A stretch of DNA of 16,399 bases from Microcystis sp. T1-4 (GCF_000297435.1 NZ_CAIP01000176.1:1-16399), one strand, 5' to 3'. Shown: positions 1-7,851, counted from the stretch's first letter. Program-made: numbers and translations. The notes: a model not told the origin generated them from the letters alone.

Positions 1-16
1 GACAAAAAACCATTAT

Positions 17-21
17 GGAGG
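17..21 (+). promoter_or_regulatory. Ribosome binding site of the first GTPase gene
   Basis: GGAGG lies 10 nt before the ATG at 32 and decides that start. The same frame stays open to the left edge of the window, so a longer protein cannot be excluded. The other two forward frames stop at 27 and 50, so an upstream gene could end here and share the transcript. Confidence 0.6.
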
Positions 22-31
22 ATTTAGAAAT

Positions 32-3000
32 ATGTCTTGGATGTATGGCTTAAGCTTATTAGCATCAAGCGGTATTAATGCTTGGTCAGCATCAGAAAAT
101 CGTAAATCTTCTGAAAGTATCAGTCGGCTAAATCGGGATTCTTCCGAAGAAATTGCTCGATTAAGTAGAAAGCATTCCGCAGAATTGCAATATAATCAAT
201 TAAAATTTTCCGTATTGCAACAAAGAGAAAATCAAGAATTTCAAAGAGAATTAGCTGAACTTAACCACGAAAGAGCGAAGGAAATTGAGGCTTTTCGGGC
301 GCAGGTTAACTTTGCGATTAATCAAAAAAATCTGGATTTTCAAAAATGGCGTTTTGAGCAGGAAAAGAAGATTCAGTATGATATTTTGCAGTTACAGCAA
401 GATTTTCAGCGTGATTTGACCCAAATTCAGCATCGAAATGCTTTAATACAAATGCGGGAAAGGCTTAGGGAAGATAAATCGCCTATTCATAATCCAGCTT
501 TTGATATATTGGAAAATTCTTTTGCCCATCGGGTGATGCCTTTACAGGTGTTAATTTCACCGCCGCAACTAAATTATGATCCCAAAACAGGAAAACCCTA
601 TATTTCTGGCGTTGAAGATACTTTAGCGGAAGAAATTCATCAGTTTCTTGGCCAGGGTTATGCTGGTAATCAAAAATGGCCTGTTCAATTCTTAAATGGA
701 AATTGGATTTCTAATAGCCAGGGTGGAAATGCGGCTTTATTATCTCTGCATTCACAGTTGAAAAACATTCCTGTTTTAATCTTGGATACAAAAATTCCCT
801 TCGACGAACTAAATTTCAGTGTGGGATATTGGTTTAGTGGTGATGTTTCCTTTACTCGCTCTTCCATTTTATCGAGTCAATCCGTTTCTCATTTGCTTCA
901 TGAATCTGCTAAAAAAAGAGCCTTGAAATGGGAAGAAAAACGAGAAAAAATCAAGGCTAGTGGTAAAGATGAAGCATATATTAAGGCTTTAGGGAAGGTC
1001 GATGAGGAAAATTTACAGATTTATTACCAAGAGTTAGCAGAAATTGCTGAGTTAAAACAAATTGGTGTTACCGATTTACCCATTCGCAAGGAATACAAAA
1101 TCACCGAAGAAGACTACAAAACATTTTATCGATATTTGGCGGTATGGCATTGTTTAGCGATCGGGCTTTATGCTGACATTCTCTTTTTGGGTAATTCTTG
1201 GGAAAATACTCCTTTATTGCCTAGTTTAATTCCTTATCTGTTAGAAAAATATCGGGATAACCCTCTGTTAACTTCGGAGTTTTGGCAGGAAGCCATTTCC
1301 AGCATTGTGAAGGTTTACGGAGAGTTCTATAATAGTTTGAGGTCGGATTTTGCCTATTGTGGCCATGAAATTCGGATGGAGTTAGCGTTATCTTTAGCTA
1401 ATTTACCAAGCGAGTATCGGTGTTTGGCTTTAGAGCAAGGTAATAAGGCTTTTTCAGATTGGTTACGAGCTAATGATGCGCCTTCGGACAAGGTTTTTGA
1501 TCTCGACAATGACGCTGATTGTCAGCTTTTGAAACGGATTATTTATCAAGAAGATAAGCCGTTTTTGGAGTCTTTAAAGTTATTGTTAGATAAAGTTAAG
1601 GATGTCGATAGGATTGATGGAAGTCAAAGCGCAGGGGTTAAGAGTCTTATAGCTGGTTGGGAGTTTTTGGATAGGTTAGGTATTATTTCAAATGTATCAA
1701 TGATGGAGTTCGAGAAATCACCAAAGATTACAGACCCAAATTCTAAAAAATGTGATAACATTAGTGAGACAGACATCAAAAATCAAAATTCTTCCAAAGG
1801 AGAACCAACCATGAACAGCAACAAGGAAAATCAACAAGCTACTGAAATTCTAAAGAGTTTACAAAGACTTTTTTCGGATCGCCCAGAAGTTTTGAGACTA
1901 TTAGACCCCTCAAATTTAGATCCAGACAGAATTGCTGGAGAAGTTATTCTTGACAACTATAGAAATCAAGAAGGATTTGCTTCTACTGTTAATCTTTATG
2001 TGACAGGAAGAACTGGTGCAGGTAAAACGTCTCTTGGAAATACCATTTTTGATAGTAAGCAAAAAGCCATGAAAAGTACCGGATATATGAATTGTACCGA
2101 CGATGTTGGTTGTTTTCAATCGGCTAATAATTTAAAATATTTCGATCTACCTGGTGTGGCATCGAAGCAAGATTTTGAAAATATTAATAGGGCTGCTTTA
2201 GGCATAGATCAAATATTTTCAAAAAGAAGACCAACTGCTCCTATTACACAATTTACTTTGTCTGATTACACTGACTATCAAAGTACCAATAAGGCCAAAC
2301 AAGAAACTATACTTGTAGAAGAATGGCAATCAACACAAAATCAGTTAATAAATGGGGCTGATGTAATTTTGTATGTTATTGCACCCCACGCAGGTTTTGT
2401 AAATGATGATGAAGATTACTTATATGATTTACTATCTACTCAAAAAAAGAAACGAGGTTCTAGCAATGTCATAATTGCTCTGAATTTACATTTAAACAAG
2501 AATGGTAGTCCGAAATATACAAAAGAAAATATTGAGGATGTTCATAAAATGATTACCAATATTTACAATGAAGTTTACCGTGATCATATCACTAAGCCTG
2601 TAATTATTGAAATTAACTCACTGACAGGACTTGGTGCAGATAAAATTGCAGAAGAAATTTGTAAGTTACTTCCTGCGGATAAACTCGGAAAAATGGAAGA
2701 AGTGCTGGGTGATAAGTTAAAAGAAAAAGCTAGAATGGTAAGAAGTAAAAAGTTTCGTGAAGCCCTAATTTATATCGCTAGTCGTTTGGCAACTTTCAAG
2801 GTAGATCAATCCTTTGATAACAGCAGTGATATTGTACTGGGTTCTTATGCAGCAGTATATAGCTATTCCTCAAGAGTTTTCAAAAAAGAAGTTCCTAATG
2901 GAGAAAATGCCTATGGAGTTGTTTCTGATTTTGCAGGACAAACAAAAGAATCTCGTACTGAAAAAGAGATAACAGAAATACCGATATATGAAACAATTGA

Positions 3001-3496
3001 GAACTTTAGGACTGTATTAAAGCCAATATACGATAATGTCAAAAAAGAGCAAGTAATTAAAGTTGAAAACCCAGAAAAAATACCAATAAATAGAGGTCTA
3101 ATAGGCAACTTTTTATGGGGCAACGAAGAAATCGTTTACACCGAGGAAGTTCAAGTACATCAAACAACATCATTTGAACAGATAGATATGGAGGAGGTCG
3201 AAGTTAGTGATGGAGTTATTCAAAAACGAACAGGATATGAAAAAAAACTAATCGGACTGAGATACTTGAAGGGTGGTTATGACATCATCAAAGGTATTCT
3301 AGCAATAGGCTTAGGAGTTGAAAGTTTACCAGATGAAAATATTGATAATTTTAATCGTATTTATGGAGCTGGTGAAAAAGAAGTAAACCTCAAGATTGGC
3401 AATTTAAAATCGAGAATTGAACAGATTATTAGTAACTCTGACTCGAAAAAAGCAGAAAATGAGATTATATCAATTCTCATGCAAGCACTACTTTAA
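32..3496 (+). CDS. Large coiled-coil protein fused to a P-loop GTPase domain
   Basis: This 1154-residue protein has two halves. Residues 25-148 are strongly charged and heptad-like (probable coiled coil, with an 11-residue repeat near residues 29-51). Residues 169-285 alternate predicted strands (LQVLIS, PVQFL, PVLIL) with helices, suggesting a Rossmann-like domain I cannot name. Residues 290-570 look helical, then a polar linker follows. The second half is a TRAFAC-type GTPase: G1 GRTGAGKT at 659-666 followed by SLGNTIF, G3 DLPG at 705-708, and a G5-like NSLTGLG at 862-868. The G4 position reads ALNLHLN (about 816-822), without NKxD. The G1 pattern resembles AIG1/GIMAP and Toc GTPases. The C-terminal 250 residues include an amphipathic or hydrophobic helix (KGGYDIIKGILAIGLGV). 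The partner gene starts 22 nt downstream. GTP hydrolysis is inferred; the biological role is unknown, with a membrane or immune function as a guess. Confidence 0.85.
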   Translation: MSWMYGLSLLASSGINAWSASENRKSSESISRLNRDSSEEIARLSRKHSAELQYNQLKFSVLQQRENQEFQRELAELNHERAKEIEAFRAQVNFAINQKNLDFQKWRFEQEKKIQYDILQLQQDFQRDLTQIQHRNALIQMRERLREDKSPIHNPAFDILENSFAHRVMPLQVLISPPQLNYDPKTGKPYISGVEDTLAEEIHQFLGQGYAGNQKWPVQFLNGNWISNSQGGNAALLSLHSQLKNIPVLILDTKIPFDELNFSVGYWFSGDVSFTRSSILSSQSVSHLLHESAKKRALKWEEKREKIKASGKDEAYIKALGKVDEENLQIYYQELAEIAELKQIGVTDLPIRKEYKITEEDYKTFYRYLAVWHCLAIGLYADILFLGNSWENTPLLPSLIPYLLEKYRDNPLLTSEFWQEAISSIVKVYGEFYNSLRSDFAYCGHEIRMELALSLANLPSEYRCLALEQGNKAFSDWLRANDAPSDKVFDLDNDADCQLLKRIIYQEDKPFLESLKLLLDKVKDVDRIDGSQSAGVKSLIAGWEFLDRLGIISNVSMMEFEKSPKITDPNSKKCDNISETDIKNQNSSKGEPTMNSNKENQQATEILKSLQRLFSDRPEVLRLLDPSNLDPDRIAGEVILDNYRNQEGFASTVNLYVTGRTGAGKTSLGNTIFDSKQKAMKSTGYMNCTDDVGCFQSANNLKYFDLPGVASKQDFENINRAALGIDQIFSKRRPTAPITQFTLSDYTDYQSTNKAKQETILVEEWQSTQNQLINGADVILYVIAPHAGFVNDDEDYLYDLLSTQKKKRGSSNVIIALNLHLNKNGSPKYTKENIEDVHKMITNIYNEVYRDHITKPVIIEINSLTGLGADKIAEEICKLLPADKLGKMEEVLGDKLKEKARMVRSKKFREALIYIASRLATFKVDQSFDNSSDIVLGSYAAVYSYSSRVFKKEVPNGENAYGVVSDFAGQTKESRTEKEITEIPIYETIENFRTVLKPIYDNVKKEQVIKVENPEKIPINRGLIGNFLWGNEEIVYTEEVQVHQTTSFEQIDMEEVEVSDGVIQKRTGYEKKLIGLRYLKGGYDIIKGILAIGLGVESLPDENIDNFNRIYGAGEKEVNLKIGNLKSRIEQIISNSDSKKAENEIISILMQALL
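1796..1813 (+). promoter_or_regulatory. Internal Shine-Dalgarno and in-frame ATG
   Basis: AAAGGAG (1796-1802) sits 8 nt before an ATG at 1811 that is in frame with the large GTPase gene (codon 594). It lies in the polar linker just before the GTPase half. Translation from here would give a 561-residue protein with G1 at residue 66, an architecture like the neighbouring GTPase, whose G1 is at residue 39. It may be a real second start or the relic of a gene fusion. Confidence 0.55.
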
Positions 3497-3518
3497 ACAA
3501 CCTGTTAGGGGGTACAAA

Positions 3519-5798
3519 ATGAATATTCATCAACTTAATAAACCATCTCTTGCGGAGATAAGAGCCAATTTAATTACTGAACAACTTAAAAACCTACCCC
3601 CTAATTCTAGTTACATTAATATATTTGTAACAGGTAGATCTGCAAGTGGTAAAACAACTCTTGGTAACAGGTTAATTGGTGAAAATTATTTTCTTTCGAC
3701 AGGAAGGCAGAATACCACACAAGTTGTCAATTTGATTGACTTCTCTGGTGGATTTAGATTTTTTGATCTACCCGGTGTAGATGGTGGTGGAAGACAAGAA
3801 GGTGGGCGATTAGAAAATTATAACCGAGCCACATTAGGCTTAAAGCAATTTCCTAGTTACCCAAATATTGATGAGATTACCGTCGCTACTTACAGACAAA
3901 ATAGCCTTCCAAAAGAGCATACATATAAATTAAATGATTTTCAGAAACTCCCTTTTAAACCAGATATAGTATTTTATTTGATTAACCCGAATAAAGGCTT
4001 GTCTAGATCTGAAAAAGACTATGTAACAGATTTAATTGAATCTGGATATAATGTTATATATGGTTTAAATGTATTAATAGATGAATATAACAAACCTTTG
4101 GCGACCAAACAAAACTTTGAAGATATAGAGAAAATCATCAAAGAGATTTATGTTGAGCGACATAAAAAAGAAGAGCCAGTTATTGTTAGAATAAACTGCA
4201 AAATTGGTCAAGGAATTGATAGTTTACTTCAACAAGCTTCTTTATCTTTAGGCGATGCTAGAGGCTTAGTCTTGGAACAAGTCATTTTAGCACAGCATCA
4301 AAAAGCACCACAGCTATACATAGATTCGATAAAAAAATGGCTAATTAACATTTTTGTGAATCTTGCTTGTTATAAGCCTACCTCATCTGAAAATGCGAAA
4401 GATTATCTAAATGAGATTAGCAAATTATTATGGAATGATTTCGTTGATTTTTCAGAGAAGCAGGGTGTTGCTGATTTTGGGTATGATTTGTATTTAGTTG
4501 CGATCACTAAACTATTAAATGAACAGTATTTCAGATTATTAGATTTTTATTTTCATACCTTGATTCAGCAACGTCAAAATCCGTCTGATTCTGATGTTCA
4601 AAAAATCAAGAATTCTTATCTAGATTTTGAAGAAATTATTAATAATCTCATTAAAACAGTTATTAATAATTGCCAAGAAAATCATTATGAAGCAACACTT
4701 GTAGAGTTTTATGTTCCATTTCCAAAAGTTGTTTATAAGGATGTGGAATTCTATAAATGGATAGAGGGATGGGAAGACGATCCTGATCAACCTATATTTT
4801 ATCATGAAACCAAGTATGCACAGCGAGGTTTCATTGATTACTGGACAACAGGAAAATGGGAAAAAGAATATCAAACTAAGAAATTCATTGGTTTTTACAA
4901 AAGAAAAGTAAGAAAAAAGGTTCTTGATGTACAAAAAAATGTTTATAATGGCATCTCTTTGGAAGGGCGAGAACGAATCTGCCTGAAAAAATATTCACAT
5001 AGCACCTATCGTACTCTTGGACTGCATGGTATTTGTTTTTTACAATGTTTATGTTTAGCGATTGTCAATAGTAATTTTCAAGACAAAAATCAATTCAAAA
5101 ATCTCATAGACTCTTATGATTCATTTTTCAAAAAGTTAACTGATCTCAATTTATTAGATGAAAAGCAAAAACTAAGTGAAAAAGAATTAAAAGATTTGCT
5201 AATGAGCAATATAAATTTGATTCTTGATCAAAGTTTTGATTTGTCTGCAATAAAAACATTTGTAGAAAGAAATTCTCCCATGATAGAAAATCTTGAGAAT
5301 ACCCAAAAATCTCGACGAGGATTATTTGTCTACTTTTCTGTCTTTTTATTTGTATTTCCCTTAGTTCCCTTCTTTATTCTCCTCCTTATTCTTGAAAAAA
5401 TTATTCCAATTGCTAAGGCAATTCTTCCAGAGTTCTTGTTTCAATGTTTTATTCTGATAAGTCATTACTTGAAATTTTTCTTTCAGATTTTGTGGGAAGA
5501 TGCTAAATATTTGTTGGGGCTTATAATATATTTTTTGTGGCGTATATTAGAATTGGGAAAAGTGATTTGGTCAGCAGTAGGCGAAGCTGAATCTATTTGG
5601 GTAAAAGCTTTAATATTTTTTATCTCTTTTATGGCTGTCATATTAGTATATAAATTTATGTTAAATTATGGATTTTACAAAATAGTTATTATCTCTTTTG
5701 CTTTGCCCATCATATTGAGATGGCTTCATGTCCTATTGTCTATCCCATGTTTACTTTATAAATTTTTACTTTATAACTTATTTAGAGGAGTAATCTGA
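3519..5798 (+). CDS. Second P-loop GTPase with multi-pass membrane C-terminus
   Basis: I place the start at 3519, behind an AGGGGG ribosome binding site and 22 nt after the previous stop. An upstream ATG at 3417 would overlap the preceding gene by 80 nt. The protein has 759 residues. GTPase motifs are G1 GRSASGKT (39-46), G3 DLPG (83-86) and G5-like NCKIGQGID (226-234). The G4 strand is GLNVLID (182-188), again without canonical NKxD. The motif NRATLGLKQ (102-110) matches NRAALGIDQ in the first GTPase, so the two are paralogues. Residues about 440-560 are rich in tryptophan and charged residues and resemble the C-terminal part of the first protein. Residues 599-759 hold about four to six hydrophobic segments, which anchor the protein in a membrane. 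A membrane-bound and a soluble GTPase encoded together suggest a heteromeric complex (inference). Confidence 0.85.
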   Translation: MNIHQLNKPSLAEIRANLITEQLKNLPPNSSYINIFVTGRSASGKTTLGNRLIGENYFLSTGRQNTTQVVNLIDFSGGFRFFDLPGVDGGGRQEGGRLENYNRATLGLKQFPSYPNIDEITVATYRQNSLPKEHTYKLNDFQKLPFKPDIVFYLINPNKGLSRSEKDYVTDLIESGYNVIYGLNVLIDEYNKPLATKQNFEDIEKIIKEIYVERHKKEEPVIVRINCKIGQGIDSLLQQASLSLGDARGLVLEQVILAQHQKAPQLYIDSIKKWLINIFVNLACYKPTSSENAKDYLNEISKLLWNDFVDFSEKQGVADFGYDLYLVAITKLLNEQYFRLLDFYFHTLIQQRQNPSDSDVQKIKNSYLDFEEIINNLIKTVINNCQENHYEATLVEFYVPFPKVVYKDVEFYKWIEGWEDDPDQPIFYHETKYAQRGFIDYWTTGKWEKEYQTKKFIGFYKRKVRKKVLDVQKNVYNGISLEGRERICLKKYSHSTYRTLGLHGICFLQCLCLAIVNSNFQDKNQFKNLIDSYDSFFKKLTDLNLLDEKQKLSEKELKDLLMSNINLILDQSFDLSAIKTFVERNSPMIENLENTQKSRRGLFVYFSVFLFVFPLVPFFILLLILEKIIPIAKAILPEFLFQCFILISHYLKFFFQILWEDAKYLLGLIIYFLWRILELGKVIWSAVGEAESIWVKALIFFISFMAVILVYKFMLNYGFYKIVIISFALPIILRWLHVLLSIPCLLYKFLLYNLFRGVI

Positions 5799-5842
5799 TG
5801 ATAAATGGAAAAGATATATCGGGACTAAGTGGGGTTGAATAA
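5798..5842 (+). pseudogene. Truncated third gene of the GTPase operon
   Basis: The stop of the second GTPase (TGA, 5796-5798) overlaps an ATG at 5798. An AGAGGAG ribosome binding site precedes it by 7 nt, a classic coupled start. The frame reads MINGKDISGLSGVE and then stops at 5842. A peptide of 14 codons with such good translation signals is best explained as the 5' remnant of a gene lost by deletion or rearrangement. It could instead be a genuine tiny peptide. The next 190 nt (5843-6032) are AT-rich and hold no gene I can support. Confidence 0.55.
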
Positions 5843-6032
5843 AATTGGGAATCAATATGATAAAATAGTTTGTAGGATAGCCAATGAGACCAAATCACTA
5901 TAACTATGCTTGCTCGCCCCACTATTCTCCCTTGTGGGATAGACATATCTCGACAAGCTCAGTACAAGTCTTGCTAATTAAAATCTCTCAGTCTGTTAAC
6001 CTTCTTGACTATTAAATTGAGAAAACATAATT

Positions 6033-6281
6033 ATGACAAATCATCAAACAGAAATCCGAATCAAAGTTCCTTTAGATGTTGCTGAAACTTATTGGAATGC
6101 AACTGAGGAAGAACGCCAAAAAATAGAAGAAAAAATCGCTTTTTATGTTCAATCTTCAACTTTATCAAGACAAGAATCACTAAATCAATTATATAAAACA
6201 ATGGATACTATTGGACAAAAAGCACAAGAGAGAGGATTAACTCCTGATATTTTAGAATCTCTCTTAAATGAAGATGAATAG
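6033..6281 (+). CDS. Putative antitoxin of a PIN-domain toxin pair
   Basis: A small acidic, probably helical 82-residue protein. Its stop overlaps the start of the downstream PIN toxin by 14 nt, the usual arrangement when an antitoxin is translated before and coupled to its toxin. I do not recognise a DNA-binding fold in the sequence; the call rests on operon position and size. A second copy at 7941-8189 is very similar at DNA level up to the overlap with the toxin start. It would be expected to bind and block the PIN nuclease and may repress its own promoter (inference). Confidence 0.75.
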   Translation: MTNHQTEIRIKVPLDVAETYWNATEEERQKIEEKIAFYVQSSTLSRQESLNQLYKTMDTIGQKAQERGLTPDILESLLNEDE

Positions 6282-6684
6282 ACGATTTGTTCTGGATACT
6301 AATATTATTATAAGTTCCGTTTTATCCCCCAATAGTAAACCTAATACTGCTTTGAAAAAAGCCCAACAATTAGGAATTATTATTGTATCCCCTGCTACTT
6401 GGCAAGAACTAGAAACCGTCTTATTTCGCCCCAAATTTGACCGCTATATTACCCTTGAAGAACGTCAACAATTTTTATTGGATTTATCTCAAACTGTTGA
6501 ATTTATCTTAAAAATGGACTTTATGACAGATATTTGTCGAGATCCTAAAGATAATAAATATTTGGAATTAGCCGTTAATGGTCAAGCAGAATCGATCATT
6601 ACAGGAGATCAAGATTTGCTTATTTTACATCCTTTTTTGTCTATTAATATTGTTACAGTTAATGATTTTTTATTCAACAAGTAA
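6268..6684 (+). CDS. PIN-domain toxin (putative ribonuclease)
   Basis: A 138-residue protein of the cyanobacterial PIN family often annotated as a toxin component (COG1569-like). The acidic residues expected for metal-dependent RNA cleavage are visible: D10 in VLDTN, E47 in WQELE, D92 and D95 in RDPKDN, and D114 with D116 in TGDQD. Length is normal, so the toxin appears intact. The start at 6268 overlaps the antitoxin; an ATG two codons later (6274) is an alternative. Its target RNA cannot be told from sequence. Confidence 0.85.
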   Translation: MKMNRRFVLDTNIIISSVLSPNSKPNTALKKAQQLGIIIVSPATWQELETVLFRPKFDRYITLEERQQFLLDLSQTVEFILKMDFMTDICRDPKDNKYLELAVNGQAESIITGDQDLLILHPFLSINIVTVNDFLFNK

Positions 6685-6792
6685 ATTAATTATAAATCCT
6701 CCTAATTGTTTTCTACCAGTGCCGAAAGAAAATCCTCCGATAATCCTAGCGCCAATTACCCAAACCTGACTCCATTCGTAACTATCTCGGTG

Positions 6793-6812
6793 CTTACCCT
6801 AACGGCACTGGT
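6793..6812 (+). repeat. Left copy of a 20-bp imperfect direct repeat
   Basis: The bases cttaccctaacggcactggt match the copy at 7753-7772 in 18 of 20 positions. The two copies flank the reverse-strand HicB-like operon. The inner ten bases also occur inverted at 6715-6724. This may be a decayed boundary of an inserted or duplicated segment. The surrounding 6685-6857 holds no convincing gene. Confidence 0.45.
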
Positions 6813-6857
6813 AAGGCGATATTCTGACTTCATTCCAAACGACAAGTTTAAACAAAT

Positions 6858-7127
6858 CTAAGCGCTTTCCTCACTAGATAATCGTCCTTCAATCGGTTCG
6901 TATTCATCTTCCAAGAGCCAGAGTTGAGCCTCTTCATAATCTGGAAACGCCTTGACGAGACGGTACTTTTCAGCAGGATCAAAAACATAACACCCCCTCG
7001 CCTTATCGATCAACACTAGCAGGATATAGGGAGGGGACTGCATGGAATCCACCCAAACTTCTAGGAAGCGCCAATTATCCTTCACTAGGTCGGGTTCGAG
7101 GAATTGCGTGATATTCGTTGTTTGCAT
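6858..7127 (-). CDS. Small conserved-looking protein of unknown function
   Basis: An 89-residue protein, last of a three-gene reverse-strand operon. It overlaps the 3' end of the upstream gene by 53 nt in a different frame. The start at 7127 is supported by a GAGG about 9 nt upstream. The sequence reads like a compact alpha/beta domain (for example WRFLEVWVDSM, YILLVLID, YVFDP) with an acidic tail. I do not recognise the family. Its place behind a HicB-like gene suggests co-expression but gives no function. Confidence 0.65.
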   Translation of the reverse strand: MQTTNITQFLEPDLVKDNWRFLEVWVDSMQSPPYILLVLIDKARGCYVFDPAEKYRLVKAFPDYEEAQLWLLEDEYEPIEGRLSSEESA

Positions 7128-7413
7128 TAATCTTAACCTCGCCGTAGAATAAAGAAGACTTTAAACCATCTGGGCTGATACGACAACCAATCGCTTCGGC
7201 AAAGAATAGCCCATAGCGCTCATAGTTTCGAACATTGCCCGTGTATTCACCCCTTTCCATGATAGCCTGAATAACTCGTAGCATTGTATCTTCATCTTTA
7301 AACACATGAATAGCTCGTCCTCGTAACAGTAATCTCCGTGATTGTGGAGTATTCGGTAGATGTTTAGAAATATGCTTAGTGTCAAGAAAAATCTCGCGAT
7401 TAATTCCGCTCAT
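7075..7413 (-). CDS. Cyanobacterial protein of unknown function (DUF6972-like)
   Basis: A 112-residue protein that begins 5 nt after the stop of the HicB-like gene, so the two are almost certainly co-transcribed and perhaps translationally coupled. It contains FLDTKHISKHLPNT near the N-terminus and a GLFFAEAIGCRISPDG stretch. I associate this with cyanobacterial proteins labelled DUF6972, but this is from memory and unchecked. It does not resemble HicA: it is longer and lacks the short dsRBD-like domain with a catalytic histidine. Whether it substitutes as a toxin is open. Confidence 0.65.
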   Translation of the reverse strand: MSGINREIFLDTKHISKHLPNTPQSRRLLLRGRAIHVFKDEDTMLRVIQAIMERGEYTGNVRNYERYGLFFAEAIGCRISPDGLKSSLFYGEVKINANNEYHAIPRTRPSEG

Positions 7414-7418
7414 AATGG

Positions 7419-7616
7419 TTAGACTTCAACGTCTCTAATAATTGCTGGAATCGGCAGGCCGTCTTCCGCTAAAGCCGCAATATAACCGGCAATCGCCTCT
7501 TTTATATTAATCAAGGCTTCTTCTTTCGTTTTTCCCTGACTAACACAGCCCTTGAGACTTGGACACTCCACAATCCAATAGCCATCTTCGTCTCGATATA
7601 CAATGACTTGCCTCAT
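7419..7616 (-). CDS. Solo HicB-like antitoxin-family protein
   Basis: A 65-residue protein with the HicB partial RNase H-like fold: an N-terminal strand with DEDGYWIVECPSLKGC, then QGKTKEEALINIKEAI and a helix ending at LPIPAI. The DNA-binding tail of longer HicB proteins is absent. No HicA gene is adjacent on either side. Solo HicB-like proteins are common in cyanobacteria, where their role is unclear. Here it heads an operon with two unknown small genes. Confidence 0.8.
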   Translation of the reverse strand: MRQVIVYRDEDGYWIVECPSLKGCVSQGKTKEEALINIKEAIAGYIAALAEDGLPIPAIIRDVEV

Positions 7617-7752
7617 TTTCCCACTCGCTCTTTAAGAAGTGTTAATAATTACCCCTAATCATAGCAAGCAACTCAGCGAAATTTATTTACCGTTCCCACA
7701 TTAGCCTTCCCCCCAACGTCATCTCTAGATTTAGCCCCGGCGCTGGAGAATA

Positions 7753-7772
7753 CTTACACTAGCGGCACTGGT
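7753..7772 (+). repeat. Right copy of a 20-bp imperfect direct repeat
   Basis: The bases cttacactagcggcactggt differ at two positions from the copy at 6793-6812. The repeat lies in the leader side of the second antitoxin. Confidence 0.45.
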
Positions 7773-7821
7773 TTTTCGCAACCAAAGTAAATTACAGATA
7801 TTAAATTGAGAGTAACTAAAC

Positions 7822-7851
7822 TTGACAATCAGTTTAACAATGCGCTAGAGT
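7822..7851 (+). promoter_or_regulatory. Candidate promoter of the second antitoxin
   Basis: A perfect -35 box TTGACA (7822-7827) is followed after 18 nt by TAGAGT (7846-7851), two mismatches from the -10 consensus. It would give a leader of about 80 nt before the ATG at 7941. No equivalent TTGACA is placed the same way before the first antitoxin. Confidence 0.35.

Noticed and set aside
3417..3518. Upstream ATG extension of the second GTPase
   Set aside because: It would overlap the first GTPase gene by 80 nt, while the ATG at 3519 has an AGGGGG ribosome binding site and a normal 22-nt gap.
4620..4934. Reverse reading frame of 104 codons inside the second GTPase
   Set aside because: It is antisense to a clear GTPase gene, and its composition reflects the AT-rich complement.
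6005..6031. Promoter-like TTGACT and CATAAT before the first antitoxin
   Set aside because: Spacing is only 15 nt and the -10 box would touch the start codon.
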